Of a stretch of 53,546 bases of DNA, positions 1 through 7,710 are shown piece after piece. Under the pieces are notes generated by a model that worked only from the letters and a program-made list of their open reading frames with translations, had not been told where the DNA came from and searched no databases. The stretch spans positions 1 to 53,546 of IMG/VR virus record IMGVR_UViG_3300035698_014122. One strand, 5' to 3'. The translations under genes were made by a program, and so were the position numbers. The DNA is from a virus. Every line of letters begins with the position of its first letter. Within the stretch, counting starts at the first letter, position 1.

Positions 1-15
1 AAAAGAAAAAATCTA

Positions 16-325
16 ATGCCTCTTCATATGTGTAATGAGATAAAGAAATTTCATAATAATGAAGATGTTGATACAGATTTATTATGCAAAAACTGTGACC
101 AATTATATGCTCCTGACGATCCTGTACTCATATATAATAGTAAATATGGTAAGGAAAGGATAAATAGATTATGGTTCAAGTATAAAATTAGTAGCAGCAT
201 CAATACATACAATTGAAGAAGTTGTATATGCAATGAAATTAGGTTATAGATATATAACTATTAGACCTGATTGTTTAGAAAAAATATTTAGCAACAAATA
301 TGCTATCAAGGACGTTATAAAATGA
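16..325 (+). pseudogene. Frame-disrupted gene with a transaldolase-like C-terminus (5' partial)
   Basis: The frame is open from the left edge. An ATG at 16 gives 66 codons with one CxxC pair, ending at 216. From about 165 the +1 frame reads on to a stop at 323-325 and encodes a segment with LVAASIHTIEEVVYAMKLG, which resembles the C-terminal strand of the transaldolase/fructose-6-phosphate aldolase family (AASIR followed by a VLEAALAG-like stretch). Its stop overlaps the next start as ATGA, as expected of a translated upstream gene. Removing one base near 168-175 joins the two frames. It may be a pseudogene, a sequencing indel or two unrelated ORFs. The N-terminal part is not recognisably aldolase. 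Confidence 0.35.
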
Positions 326-738
326 CATTAGGAACTTTCGTAGGAAATACAGAAGGATTAAGAAAATATGATACTATATCATTCGCACCAAATAAAGCTT
401 TCAATTCATACAATACTGTTGAATTTATAGATGCACAAATAGCATCTTGGAATAAAATGAAAGATGAATATATTGTAAAGAATGGAGCTCACAATGAAGA
501 AACTGATGAATTTTCAGTTCAGAGCAAAGAACTGTTTGGCCCTTTTATGAAGTGGTCAGATGGAGTTTTGAATACAGAAGTAAAACTTCCAGATTATTAT
601 GAAACTTTTACGAGAGAAGAGATAGGAGAGGAAGCTCTATCTTCAAAAGAAATAAGGCAATTAAAAGCTTTAGGTCTATTAGTAGAAGCAGAAGAAGAAG
701 TTAAAGAAGAAGTTAAAGAAGAAGTAAAAAAGAAATAA
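322..738 (+). CDS. Hypothetical acidic protein, 138 aa
   Basis: I do not recognise a family. The protein is soluble, has no membrane segment, and ends in a low-complexity charged tail built from EEVK repeats (about residues 122-138) that is probably a helical or disordered extension. The start overlaps the upstream stop (ATGA), suggesting translational coupling. It precedes the KdsB-like gene in the same orientation. Confidence 0.75.
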   Translation: MTLGTFVGNTEGLRKYDTISFAPNKAFNSYNTVEFIDAQIASWNKMKDEYIVKNGAHNEETDEFSVQSKELFGPFMKWSDGVLNTEVKLPDYYETFTREEIGEEALSSKEIRQLKALGLLVEAEEEVKEEVKEEVKKK

Positions 739-753
739 TTTCTGGAGGGTCAA

Positions 754-1503
754 ATGAGCAACGGTGTCTGTCTAATAATCCCTGTAAGATTAAAGAGTGA
801 AAGGTTTCCAGATAAAGCTTTAGCTTTATATAATGGAAGAACCCTATTACAAAGTTCAATCATAATAGCTAAAAGATTAGACTTTGTAGATAAAATCGTA
901 GTAGCTATGGCTGATGACGATGATAGGTTGAAAGATATCTGTAATAAGAATAATATAGAATACGTTATTTCATATAAGAAAGCTTCATGCGGAACTGAGA
1001 GAGCTTACTTTGCCAGTAAAACAAAAGAATGTAAAGGATTTTTATATTATATCACTCTTCCTGTAGATGAGCCATCCATTAAAGCATACGAATTAAATAA
1101 GGTATGGAAGAAAAAGAAGAACCATTCCTCTGATAAGATATACACTATGTATAGTGATTTCTTTTGTGAGGAAGATGTTCTTGATGAAAGATCTTGTAAA
1201 ATAGTATCTAAAGGCAAGAAGGTTTTATACACATCAAGAGCTGTAATTCCATCAAGTAAGAATGGAATAATGCATCACATATCTGTATTCAAAAGGCATG
1301 TTGCAGTTTTTGTTTTTCCTTCTGCTATGCTACAAAAGTATGGCGAAAAAATATGGAGCCATGATAATAATGCTACATGGGAAAGCTTAGAACAAAACTC
1401 TATGATACCTTTTGATTTAACTCTTTGCAAAATAGAGCATGATGGCTTTGGAATAGATACACCAGATCAGATAAAACTATTAGAAGAAAGGATGAATAAA
1501 TGA
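754..1503 (+). CDS. kdsB: KdsB-like 3-deoxy-manno-octulosonate cytidylyltransferase
   Basis: The 249-aa length fits the CMP-KDO synthetase family, which activates the LPS sugar KDO with CTP. The N-terminus IIPVRLKSERFPDKAL matches the nucleotide-binding signature (IIPARxxSxRxPGKxL). Other family marks are the SCGTERA block (family xSGTER), LPVDEPSI where cellular enzymes have VQGDEPxI, and GIDTPDQIKLLEE near the C-terminus. A GGAGG ribosome site lies just upstream. The loss of the Q-G before DEP is a visible deviation, so the substrate could be another nonulosonate or acidic sugar. It may serve host surface remodelling or nucleotide-sugar supply in a Gram-negative host. Confidence 0.8.
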   Translation: MSNGVCLIIPVRLKSERFPDKALALYNGRTLLQSSIIIAKRLDFVDKIVVAMADDDDRLKDICNKNNIEYVISYKKASCGTERAYFASKTKECKGFLYYITLPVDEPSIKAYELNKVWKKKKNHSSDKIYTMYSDFFCEEDVLDERSCKIVSKGKKVLYTSRAVIPSSKNGIMHHISVFKRHVAVFVFPSAMLQKYGEKIWSHDNNATWESLEQNSMIPFDLTLCKIEHDGFGIDTPDQIKLLEERMNK

Positions 1504-1706
1504 AAATAACATTAGAAACAACAGAAGGTAAACCTGAATTTCTTAAAACAAATGCTTATGTTGAAGATATTAAAAGGTTTTTAGAAATAGTTATGTCAAA
1601 AGGCGAACCTCTTATTATAGAATTAACCTTAAATGGTCAAGTTACAACAACAGTAACTATAACTATTGATAAAAGCAATGATGAATATGGATTAACTGTA
1701 TCATAA
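1500..1706 (+). CDS. Hypothetical protein, 68 aa
   Basis: Unknown family. Its ATG overlaps the KdsB-like stop (ATGA), so it is probably translated together with that gene. The sequence alternates as expected for a small alpha/beta protein with a Thr-rich strand near residues 47-58. No cysteine or membrane segment. Confidence 0.65.
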   Translation: MKITLETTEGKPEFLKTNAYVEDIKRFLEIVMSKGEPLIIELTLNGQVTTTVTITIDKSNDEYGLTVS

Positions 1707-1750
1707 AGGTTAAACTCCTTCTTCTAAGTTTGAGCTAATAACATAAATAA

Positions 1751-1761
1751 GTAAAGATAAT
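1751..1761 (+). promoter_or_regulatory. GTAAAGRTAAT motif (candidate late promoter)
   Basis: GTAAAGATAAT lies 38 nt before the tail-fibre-like gene start, followed by a TTGGAG ribosome site. It is one of about ten copies preceding late-type genes in this window. Confidence 0.5.
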
Positions 1762-1788
1762 ATAAAGCTCAAACTTGGAGATAAAAAT

Positions 1789-3108
1789 ATGTTAAAGTTT
1801 TTCGGTAGAAAAGATATAGTTCGTGACGAAGAGATATTCGATGGTAGTTCCGAATATCGACATTTAGAATTTTATACTACAGATGATACAAAAACAGGTC
1901 ACGATATCGAGAGACCTATAGAAAATTTATATGAAAATCAATTTCAAATAATCAAATTCCTTGAAGAGTTAGCAGCAAAGACATACAGTGAAGATGGTGT
2001 ATTCTCTAGCTCTTATACTGATGAATTTACAATTACTTCTGATGATATTGTTCAAGTAACTATAAATTCAGTAGAAGAAAATTACGTAAGAATTCCTCCT
2101 GGCGTTGCTGCTATTAAATATGCAGACTCTTATTATTCTAAACATAATCCAATCATAGTTGTAAACACTCCATCCTTAAAATTAGCGGAAAGACAAATTG
2201 CGAAAATCTTAGGGATGAATTTACCCTCTGGTAGAGAATCTATTGAAATAAAATACTTTGAAACAACAGATGTATTCACAGCAAAAATTATAAAGACAAC
2301 TTCAGGGACTACAACTAATTATTACTATGGTTGTTCTGATGAAACTACATTTTTAGATGGTTCAGTAGGTAAAGCAACTGGTGTTGAATTATTAGTAGAT
2401 ATGTATAATGAAGTTGACTTCTTAACTTTCTTTGTAGATTCATTAGCTGGAGATATTACTAAGATTATTCTCGAACCTGTTTTTAAGATAACTGCAATTG
2501 ATGTTTATTATTTCTATTTAGATAAAACTGATGGTGAAATAAAAATGACTACTACCGATCCAGTAGCCGATGCAACTAAATTCCAATTAACTGAAGTAGA
2601 TATAACAAATATAAGTTCTGGCACACTGGCTGGTACTCCAGACAATACACACGTAGGTGTAGGGGCAAATCCTGCTGTTAGTTTATTTCAGTACGAAGAA
2701 GCAACGACCGTTAATGGTCATGCTCTTACGACAGCAACTTGGAATACAGTTCAAATAGCTACATCTAAAAGAAATGAAATCGGAGCTACATTAGCAACGA
2801 ATACAATTTCACTTGATGAAGGAATTTACGATATTGAAGCAATGGCAATTGGTTATCAAACTGGTGGTCATAAAATAAGATTATATGATACGACAAATAC
2901 TACAGTATTATTAACTGGATTAAATTCTGGAAATGGTGCAGCAACAGCAGAACAAACAAAAGCCGTTTTAGTTGGACAGATAACTTTAACTGGAACCGCT
3001 GTATTGAGATTAGATCATTATGCAGTTTCTACAGGAACAAATGGAATGGCTATTTCTGATGGTGGTCAAGAAGTTTATGCATATATTAAAATAACTCAAA
3101 GGGGTTAA
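1789..3108 (+). CDS. Tail fibre / receptor-binding-like virion protein
   Basis: 439 aa. The last 150 residues (about 290-439) have the pattern of a domain common at the C-terminus of phage fibre proteins: an ATWNTVQI strand, an EIGATLATNTISLDEGIYDIEA block, KIRLYDTTNTTVLLTG, and a final EVYAYIKI strand. This is typical of a C1q/TNF-like jelly roll that trimerises and displays receptor loops. The N-terminal 290 residues are unfamiliar and probably attach to the virion. The gene has its own candidate late promoter and is followed by a small gene with a frame problem. Confidence 0.7.
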   Translation: MLKFFGRKDIVRDEEIFDGSSEYRHLEFYTTDDTKTGHDIERPIENLYENQFQIIKFLEELAAKTYSEDGVFSSSYTDEFTITSDDIVQVTINSVEENYVRIPPGVAAIKYADSYYSKHNPIIVVNTPSLKLAERQIAKILGMNLPSGRESIEIKYFETTDVFTAKIIKTTSGTTTNYYYGCSDETTFLDGSVGKATGVELLVDMYNEVDFLTFFVDSLAGDITKIILEPVFKITAIDVYYFYLDKTDGEIKMTTTDPVADATKFQLTEVDITNISSGTLAGTPDNTHVGVGANPAVSLFQYEEATTVNGHALTTATWNTVQIATSKRNEIGATLATNTISLDEGIYDIEAMAIGYQTGGHKIRLYDTTNTTVLLTGLNSGNGAATAEQTKAVLVGQITLTGTAVLRLDHYAVSTGTNGMAISDGGQEVYAYIKITQRG

Positions 3109-3110
3109 TA

Positions 3111-3383
3111 GTGTCACAAGGTAAAGTAGAATTTATAAAGAAAGCAACAATTCAAAAAAGCAAGCTGGACGCAGCAGCTATAACATTTGATGAACAGCAG
3201 AATGTTGAATACTTTCAAAGGATATTAAATGCAGCGATAGATACAGGAGATACAATCGTTGATGCTGAGATGCCTACATCTATGTTTAATGCGACTTTAG
3301 ATTGGTCTGCTCAAGCTGTAGAAAATGATTTAGTAGTACAAATATCGGAATTAAAACAGGTTGTTTTGACGGATGTACTTTAA
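3111..3383 (+). CDS. Small protein downstream of fibre gene, possible -1 frameshift
   Basis: Starts with GTG two bases after the fibre gene stop and gives 90 aa. At 3352-3360 the sequence TTAAAACAGG allows a -1 slip on Lys AAA; the shifted frame continues 27 codons to a TAA at 3434-3436 with a well-formed end (TDYASISTGTGDWRTV). The in-frame ending (QVVLTDVL) is possible too. Either a programmed frameshift, a one-base deletion in an A-run or a sequencing error is involved. Function unknown; position suggests a fibre accessory or chaperone. Confidence 0.6.
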   Translation: MSQGKVEFIKKATIQKSKLDAAAITFDEQQNVEYFQRILNAAIDTGDTIVDAEMPTSMFNATLDWSAQAVENDLVVQISELKQVVLTDVL

Positions 3384-3465
3384 TAACTGATTATGCTTCC
3401 ATTTCAACAGGAACAGGCGATTGGAGAACTGTTTAATTCATAGATAATATAAAAGGAGAAAAAAT

Positions 3466-3711
3466 ATGACACCATTAGAATTAAAAGAAACAAGAGAAGA
3501 TGCATCAAAAAATAAGTTCAAGTCAAGAACTTTTTGGTTGGCAATAGTTTGGATGTCTTTCATTCCAATTTCAATAGTAGCACAGGTTTTATTCCCTGAA
3601 GTAGATATATCAGTAGCTGCTATATCTTCATTCGCAGGTTCAATAAGTTTGTTATACATTGGTGGAAACAAAGGTATCAACCTTGCAGAAACATTAAAAC
3701 TAAGTAAGTAA
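3466..3711 (+). CDS. Small two-helix membrane protein, holin candidate
   Basis: 81 aa with a charged N-terminal 22 residues, a hydrophobic segment at about 24-43 (FWLAIVWMSFIPISIVAQVL), a short acidic turn, a second segment at about 50-66, and a Lys-terminated tail. Size and topology fit a class II-type holin, and the gene faces a minus-strand amidase across a shared terminator. Holin identity is inferred from shape and position only. Confidence 0.55.
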   Translation: MTPLELKETREDASKNKFKSRTFWLAIVWMSFIPISIVAQVLFPEVDISVAAISSFAGSISLLYIGGNKGINLAETLKLSK

Positions 3712-3712
3712 A

Positions 3713-3742
3713 AAAAAGACACTCAATCAAGAGTGTCTTTTT
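3713..3742. terminator. Bidirectional intrinsic terminator
   Basis: A GACACTC / GAGTGTC stem with a six-base loop, flanked by A-run and T-run, sits between convergent genes. The same stem recurs near 14413 and 49359. Confidence 0.85.
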
Positions 3743-3745
3743 CAT

Positions 3746-4465
3746 TTAACCTATACATCTGGTCGGTATCCATCCATAATAAACTTCGGATAAGGTTGGC
3801 CAGTATTCTACTTTAGTAACTTCATTTCCAAATTCCATAATTCTCACTCTATTGTATTTAGGAATGAAACGATGCATCTTAATCTTAAAGTCATCAGTCA
3901 TCATACATTTTGAATTAGTTCTTAATGTAATTCCTGCATCCATCATTATTTCAGTTTCTCTTTTGAACCTGTCAAATTCTTCAGGGAATGTTTTGAACCA
4001 TCTCGGACAATCTTTCCATCCAACAATCGCCATGTGTGTTGTCAAATCATTTATCGTTAAATTATATGTCGTCAATAATATAGCTACTAATCTTTTAGTG
4101 GCTTCCCAAGTTTCATCAGTGAAGGAACCTTCCCAATCCATATGAGACATTTCGATACCGACCGTACAGTTGTTGGGATAACTCGATAGAGACAATCCAT
4201 AATCTGTATAGGTCTTGCTTCCTACGTGATATGCCATTTCATTTATAGGTATATATTGTAAAGTTTCTCCATCCATCCCTACGCAAAAATGGGCGGAACC
4301 GTATCCGGTTTTTCCGCGCTTTCTTTCTTCGAAATATTTATAAACTCCTTGAGGAGTTCCTCTTGGTGATGCCAGCCAATGTAAAACAACTGCTTTCACA
4401 TCGTCAATTTTTCTGTTTGGTCTTGAATATTCATTTACTGTCAAATACTTTTTTTTAATTATCAT
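3746..4465 (-). CDS. N-acetylmuramoyl-L-alanine amidase endolysin
   Basis: 239 aa with an Amidase_2/PGRP-type domain in residues about 20-170. VVLHWLASPRGT holds the first zinc-ligand histidine, GYGSAHFCVGMDGETLQYIP is the classical second block, AYHVG follows, TVGIEMSH carries the Glu/His strand, and TTHMAIVGWKDCPRW is the last block with the H and C ligands. It cleaves the amide bond between MurNAc and L-Ala. The C-terminal 60 residues are probably an SH3-like wall-binding domain. It starts at the base overlapping the stop of the upstream membrane protein gene, so the lysis genes are translationally coupled. Confidence 0.88.
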   Translation of the reverse strand: MIIKKKYLTVNEYSRPNRKIDDVKAVVLHWLASPRGTPQGVYKYFEERKRGKTGYGSAHFCVGMDGETLQYIPINEMAYHVGSKTYTDYGLSLSSYPNNCTVGIEMSHMDWEGSFTDETWEATKRLVAILLTTYNLTINDLTTHMAIVGWKDCPRWFKTFPEEFDRFKRETEIMMDAGITLRTNSKCMMTDDFKIKMHRFIPKYNRVRIMEFGNEVTKVEYWPTLSEVYYGWIPTRCIG

Positions 4466-4953
4466 TAAAATCTAACTCCTGCTCCAAGTTTAATATTTAT
4501 CCCTACTGTATGAATATATTCTGCTCCTGCCAATATAGAAAATGGTAGTTTAGGAATATCTGCGGATATAATAAGTTCTCCTAATGGATGTTCTCCAAAA
4601 TATCCTATGTTCGCAAATACAGTAAAGTATTTTAGATCTACATATTCAGACAATGTTGCTATATGTCCTCTTAACAAACTTATTTCATCTTTGTCTAATA
4701 AGATTTGTTCTTTTGATAATTGATGTTTATCAATTTCTAATTTATATGTATTATTTAACGCTTCCAATGCATCTGTAGAAGTTTCATAGTCATTAAGAAG
4801 ATCTTCATAATCATCTAACAGAGATTCATAATCAGTCAATAGAACTGCATAATCTTCTGTGGTAGTTTGAGGAATTAAATCTATTGCCACTATGGTTAAC
4901 ATTAAAGTAATAAAAACTAAAACTCTAATTATTCTAAAGGTATCACTTTTCAT
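4465..4953 (-). CDS. Membrane-anchored coiled-coil protein, spanin candidate
   Basis: 162 aa. One N-terminal membrane anchor (residues 9-27, IRVLVFITLMLTIVAIDLI), then a coiled coil with an approximately 7-residue DYESLLDDYEDLLNDYE repeat (about 33-60), and a C-terminal region of alternating hydrophobic strands ending in AGVRF, which resembles the end of an outer-membrane beta protein. Lying between a membrane gene and the amidase, it could bridge inner and outer membranes during lysis. The spanin role is inference; I see no lipobox. Confidence 0.55.
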   Translation of the reverse strand: MKSDTFRIIRVLVFITLMLTIVAIDLIPQTTTEDYAVLLTDYESLLDDYEDLLNDYETSTDALEALNNTYKLEIDKHQLSKEQILLDKDEISLLRGHIATLSEYVDLKYFTVFANIGYFGEHPLGELIISADIPKLPFSILAGAEYIHTVGINIKLGAGVRF

Positions 4954-5242
4954 CTAACTTTTCTCTTCTCTCTAACAGAGCTTTTCTTTTTTCTAAAAGA
5001 TTTTCTCTATTGCTTTCTATTACTGTATCAACTGCAGCAGTTGTATCTTTAATTTCTTCTTGGTGTTCTTCGATATCATCTACGATTTCGGTTCTGTCTT
5101 TATCATTCTCTTTTGAAATAATAACATCATCGTTTGCTTTATCAAGAACTTTATTACCAAAGCATTTTCTTAGTGATAAAGTTCCAACCACAATAATTAC
5201 TGCGATGGTTACTACAGCCATAACAGATACTGATACTACCAT
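4943..5242 (-). CDS. Small membrane protein with charged cytoplasmic helix
   Basis: 99 aa. One hydrophobic segment at residues 2-24, followed by a long highly charged helix (DRTEIVDDIEEHQEE then RKALLERREKL) likely to form a coiled coil. It overlaps the next gene by 11 bases and has a CAGGAG ribosome site. It resembles i-spanin-like or colicin-immunity-sized anchors in shape but I recognise no family. Confidence 0.6.
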   Translation of the reverse strand: MVVSVSVMAVVTIAVIIVVGTLSLRKCFGNKVLDKANDDVIISKENDKDRTEIVDDIEEHQEEIKDTTAAVDTVIESNRENLLEKRKALLERREKLDEK

Positions 5243-5246
5243 ATTT

Positions 5247-5486
5247 TTATTCTCCTGAGTCTTGAACGACTCTTGCCTTCTGGGTTACTCTTTTAGCTCT
5301 TGAAGCATCTGAGCCACTATTTTTTCCACCCCAACCATTTCCTTTGAAATGAGTTGCGCATCCACCTGTAATAATTCTTTTCATTATGGAATTGCATTTA
5401 GTGCATCTAATTTCTGGATCTTCTGTGATAGAGTGATTGATTTCTTCTTGATAGCCGCACTCACGGCATATATAATCATAAAACAT
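5247..5486 (-). CDS. FmdB-family zinc ribbon protein
   Basis: 79 aa. The N-terminal 40 residues match the FmdB-type regulatory zinc ribbon: MFYDYICRECGYQEE, then IRCTKCNSIMKRIITGG, giving two CxxC knuckles. The remaining 40 residues are basic and disordered. It heads the minus-strand lysis block, with an AAAGGAG ribosome site. Role in the phage is unknown; a small nucleic-acid-binding protein is likely. Confidence 0.75.
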   Translation of the reverse strand: MFYDYICRECGYQEEINHSITEDPEIRCTKCNSIMKRIITGGCATHFKGNGWGGKNSGSDASRAKRVTQKARVVQDSGE

Positions 5487-5512
5487 ACATTACTCCTTTC
5501 TCTATATAAGAA

Positions 5513-5523
5513 GTAAAGGTAAT
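5513..5523 (+). promoter_or_regulatory. GTAAAGRTAAT motif (candidate late promoter)
   Basis: GTAAAGGTAAT lies 29 nt before the start of the 70-aa leader-bearing gene at 5542. Confidence 0.5.
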
Positions 5524-5541
5524 ATTATTAGGAGATATAAT

Positions 5542-5754
5542 ATGACATTAAAAGATTTTTTAGAAGCAAATTTACAAGAGAGTTCTTGTTCTAAGATGCA
5601 AGCTGACGGAGCAACATACAAACAGTATTACGCTGCTGTTATGAAGTCCTTCAAACTTGACACAAAGACACCTATATTCAAACTCAGCAAAGCGCAGAAG
5701 AGTAAATTGGATTCTGGTTGGAAATCAGCCGAAGAGAAGAAAGGAAAGGAATAA
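5542..5754 (+). CDS. Small basic protein with capsid-targeting-type leader
   Basis: 70 aa. The N-terminus MTLKDFLEANLQE|SSC has the form seen repeatedly in this window: a short amphipathic acidic helix ending in L-N/Q-E before a small residue, which fits T4 gp21-type prohead protease sites. The rest is Lys-rich. It is probably an internal head protein. It is co-oriented with the HAD and Lys-rich genes below, four bases apart from the next. Confidence 0.6.
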   Translation: MTLKDFLEANLQESSCSKMQADGATYKQYYAAVMKSFKLDTKTPIFKLSKAQKSKLDSGWKSAEEKKGKE

Positions 5755-5757
5755 AGT

Positions 5758-6426
5758 ATGAATTTTGCAGAAGTAATCACTGAAGATTTATTTCTTAATG
5801 AAGCAGCAAGTAATAGTTTGTTGTTATTAGATCTGGACGACACTTTACTTACAGCACAAAACGTATTTGTTTATAGAACTAAGGAACATCCTTCAGGTGC
5901 TGCTAAACTTACTCCACAGCAATACGCAAAAGAGAAAGTAACAGCATCAACGAAAGGATTTTATGACTATAAAGACTTTAGAACTGCTGAAACAGTTGGT
6001 AATTCAATTATTACAGGAATTCCTATTATTAGTAATCTAAAGATGATGGATAGTTATATTAAAAATGGATGGAAGATTGGTATTCTTACTGCTCGCGGTA
6101 TGGAAAACGTAGTATTCAAATCCATTAAAGTTTTCTTGAAGTTCAAAGAAGCTGGAGAGCTGAAAGACATTGGCGATAAATTAGTAAGAGAACTTGTATT
6201 TGCTATCAATGATGATAATAAGAAATACAAAGGAAATACAGACTTTACCAGAAAGAAAAATGTTATGTTGTCTTTACTTGATAAATATGATAGAGTATGG
6301 CTCTTGGACGACGACTTAAAAAATATTAAAGCAATTAACGATTTGAAAACAGAATTGAAAAACAAAAAAGATATTCGACATGGAAAGCTTAGAGCAATTT
6401 TTGCCAAAAAGAAACAGGAGATATAA
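5758..6426 (+). CDS. HAD-superfamily phosphatase with head-targeting leader
   Basis: 222 aa. HAD motif I is LLDLDDTLL (residues 23-31, nucleophile D25 and acid D27), motif II is ILTARG, and the acidic motif IV is WLLDDDLKNI. The first 15 residues (MNFAEVITEDLFLNE before AAS) look like a cleavable capsid-targeting sequence. The enzyme would be a Mg-dependent phosphohydrolase of unknown substrate, possibly nucleotide or nucleic-acid ends. If the leader works as in T4 it is packaged and injected with the DNA. Confidence 0.8.
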   Translation: MNFAEVITEDLFLNEAASNSLLLLDLDDTLLTAQNVFVYRTKEHPSGAAKLTPQQYAKEKVTASTKGFYDYKDFRTAETVGNSIITGIPIISNLKMMDSYIKNGWKIGILTARGMENVVFKSIKVFLKFKEAGELKDIGDKLVRELVFAINDDNKKYKGNTDFTRKKNVMLSLLDKYDRVWLLDDDLKNIKAINDLKTELKNKKDIRHGKLRAIFAKKKQEI

Positions 6427-7659
6427 ATGAAAATTATTGATTTAGTCGAGATGGCTATTCCAACAGAAGCTGGCCCAATGGTTTGGAAAAAGATAAATGA
6501 CTTATTAAACGCAGGAGACTATGCGGCTGCTGCTAAGCACTTCGTAGATTCTGGTGGTAACGTTAGAGGTGCTAAAAGAACCTGGAATGTTGCTCAAGCA
6601 AATACAAAAGTATCAGGTAAGAAAGTTCCTGGCCCTATTTATGGAATGGTTGATAAGAAACATAGTTATGAAAAGTTTATGGCTGCCATGCCAAAAGAAG
6701 TTACAGGCCCAAAGACAAACAAAGAAAGAAATAAAGTATCTAAAGATCCTGATGAACTATCTGATGAATATAAAAACTTAGCAATTATTAAAAGAAGGAA
6801 GGCTTCTCATGTTAAGTTAGGTGATGCTAAAGGTCAAGACATTGCTCGCATATTGTCACATGATAAAAAAAATCCAGACAGTGATCCTATTAAAACTTTA
6901 ACAGCAAGAGCTGATGAATTAGATTTAACGGCTAAAGAGTTGAAACGTTTCAAAGAATTAAGGAAAAAAAATTCCAGTGGCACAGACATGACACCTGAAG
7001 AAAGAGGTGAATATGCAAAGTTAAAAAAGTCTACTCTTAAAAAAAGAGGAAAGGCTGGAATTATCGAACAAGCCAAAAAAGATATTAAAGAAATAGAATC
7101 AGCAGAAGAGATTAAAAACATTCTTGCTAAATACATTAATGATAAAACAAGAATTGATGATAGAGATTTAGTTGTTACTCTTCTTAACAAGATTAGAAAG
7201 TTAGCTAAAGGTGACGAAGCTACAAAGATTAATACTCAATTGAAACAGATTTTTAGAAATAAAGATAATGCACCTGGTGTTGATAATCTAATTAAAAAAT
7301 ATAATGAAGAAACTGGAAAAGGATTAGCGCACTTAAAAACTATTGATTCTGTTCTTGATCGTTATAACGCTGGTAAAGATGTTTCTCTTGCTCAGTTGAA
7401 AACGATGCATAAAGAAATAGAAAAAATGATTCCTACAATGGAAGAAGATCAGAAATTTGATGTGAAAGGTTATAGCATATATAAAACAACAGAAAGAAAG
7501 CTTAAAGCTTTTATAGCTAAAGGCGAAGAACCTGATGTTGATGCAATTGAAGAATTACTTGACGGAATGTCTCAGTATCATGATAACTTGAAGAAAGAAG
7601 TTAAGAAACCTATTAAGAAAAAGAACATCAAAGAAGATATACTGTACAATCTAAATTAA
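6427..7659 (+). CDS. Lys-rich internal head protein candidate
   Basis: 410 aa, strongly basic and helical, rich in K/E with no membrane segments. It begins MKIIDLVE|MAIP, again an acidic leader with an LVE cleavage-type site. It starts at the base after the HAD stop. I recognise no domain. Its charge, length and leader fit an internal protein that condenses DNA or is ejected with it. Runs such as KKKNIKEDILYNLN close the C-terminus. Confidence 0.6.
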   Translation: MKIIDLVEMAIPTEAGPMVWKKINDLLNAGDYAAAAKHFVDSGGNVRGAKRTWNVAQANTKVSGKKVPGPIYGMVDKKHSYEKFMAAMPKEVTGPKTNKERNKVSKDPDELSDEYKNLAIIKRRKASHVKLGDAKGQDIARILSHDKKNPDSDPIKTLTARADELDLTAKELKRFKELRKKNSSGTDMTPEERGEYAKLKKSTLKKRGKAGIIEQAKKDIKEIESAEEIKNILAKYINDKTRIDDRDLVVTLLNKIRKLAKGDEATKINTQLKQIFRNKDNAPGVDNLIKKYNEETGKGLAHLKTIDSVLDRYNAGKDVSLAQLKTMHKEIEKMIPTMEEDQKFDVKGYSIYKTTERKLKAFIAKGEEPDVDAIEELLDGMSQYHDNLKKEVKKPIKKKNIKEDILYNLN

Positions 7660-7663
7660 AAGG

Positions 7664-7692
7664 TTGACAATAAAAGAATAATTTAGTATACT
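7664..7692 (+). promoter_or_regulatory. Early-type sigma-70 promoter for the Ro60 gene
   Basis: TTGACA at 7664-7669, a 17-nt spacer, TATACT at 7687-7692, then an AGAGGAG ribosome site. It is the only plus-strand member of a nine-copy family sharing the spacer ATAAAAGAATAATTTAG. Confidence 0.85.
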
Positions 7693-7710
7693 TCTATTAG
7701 AGGAGCAACA

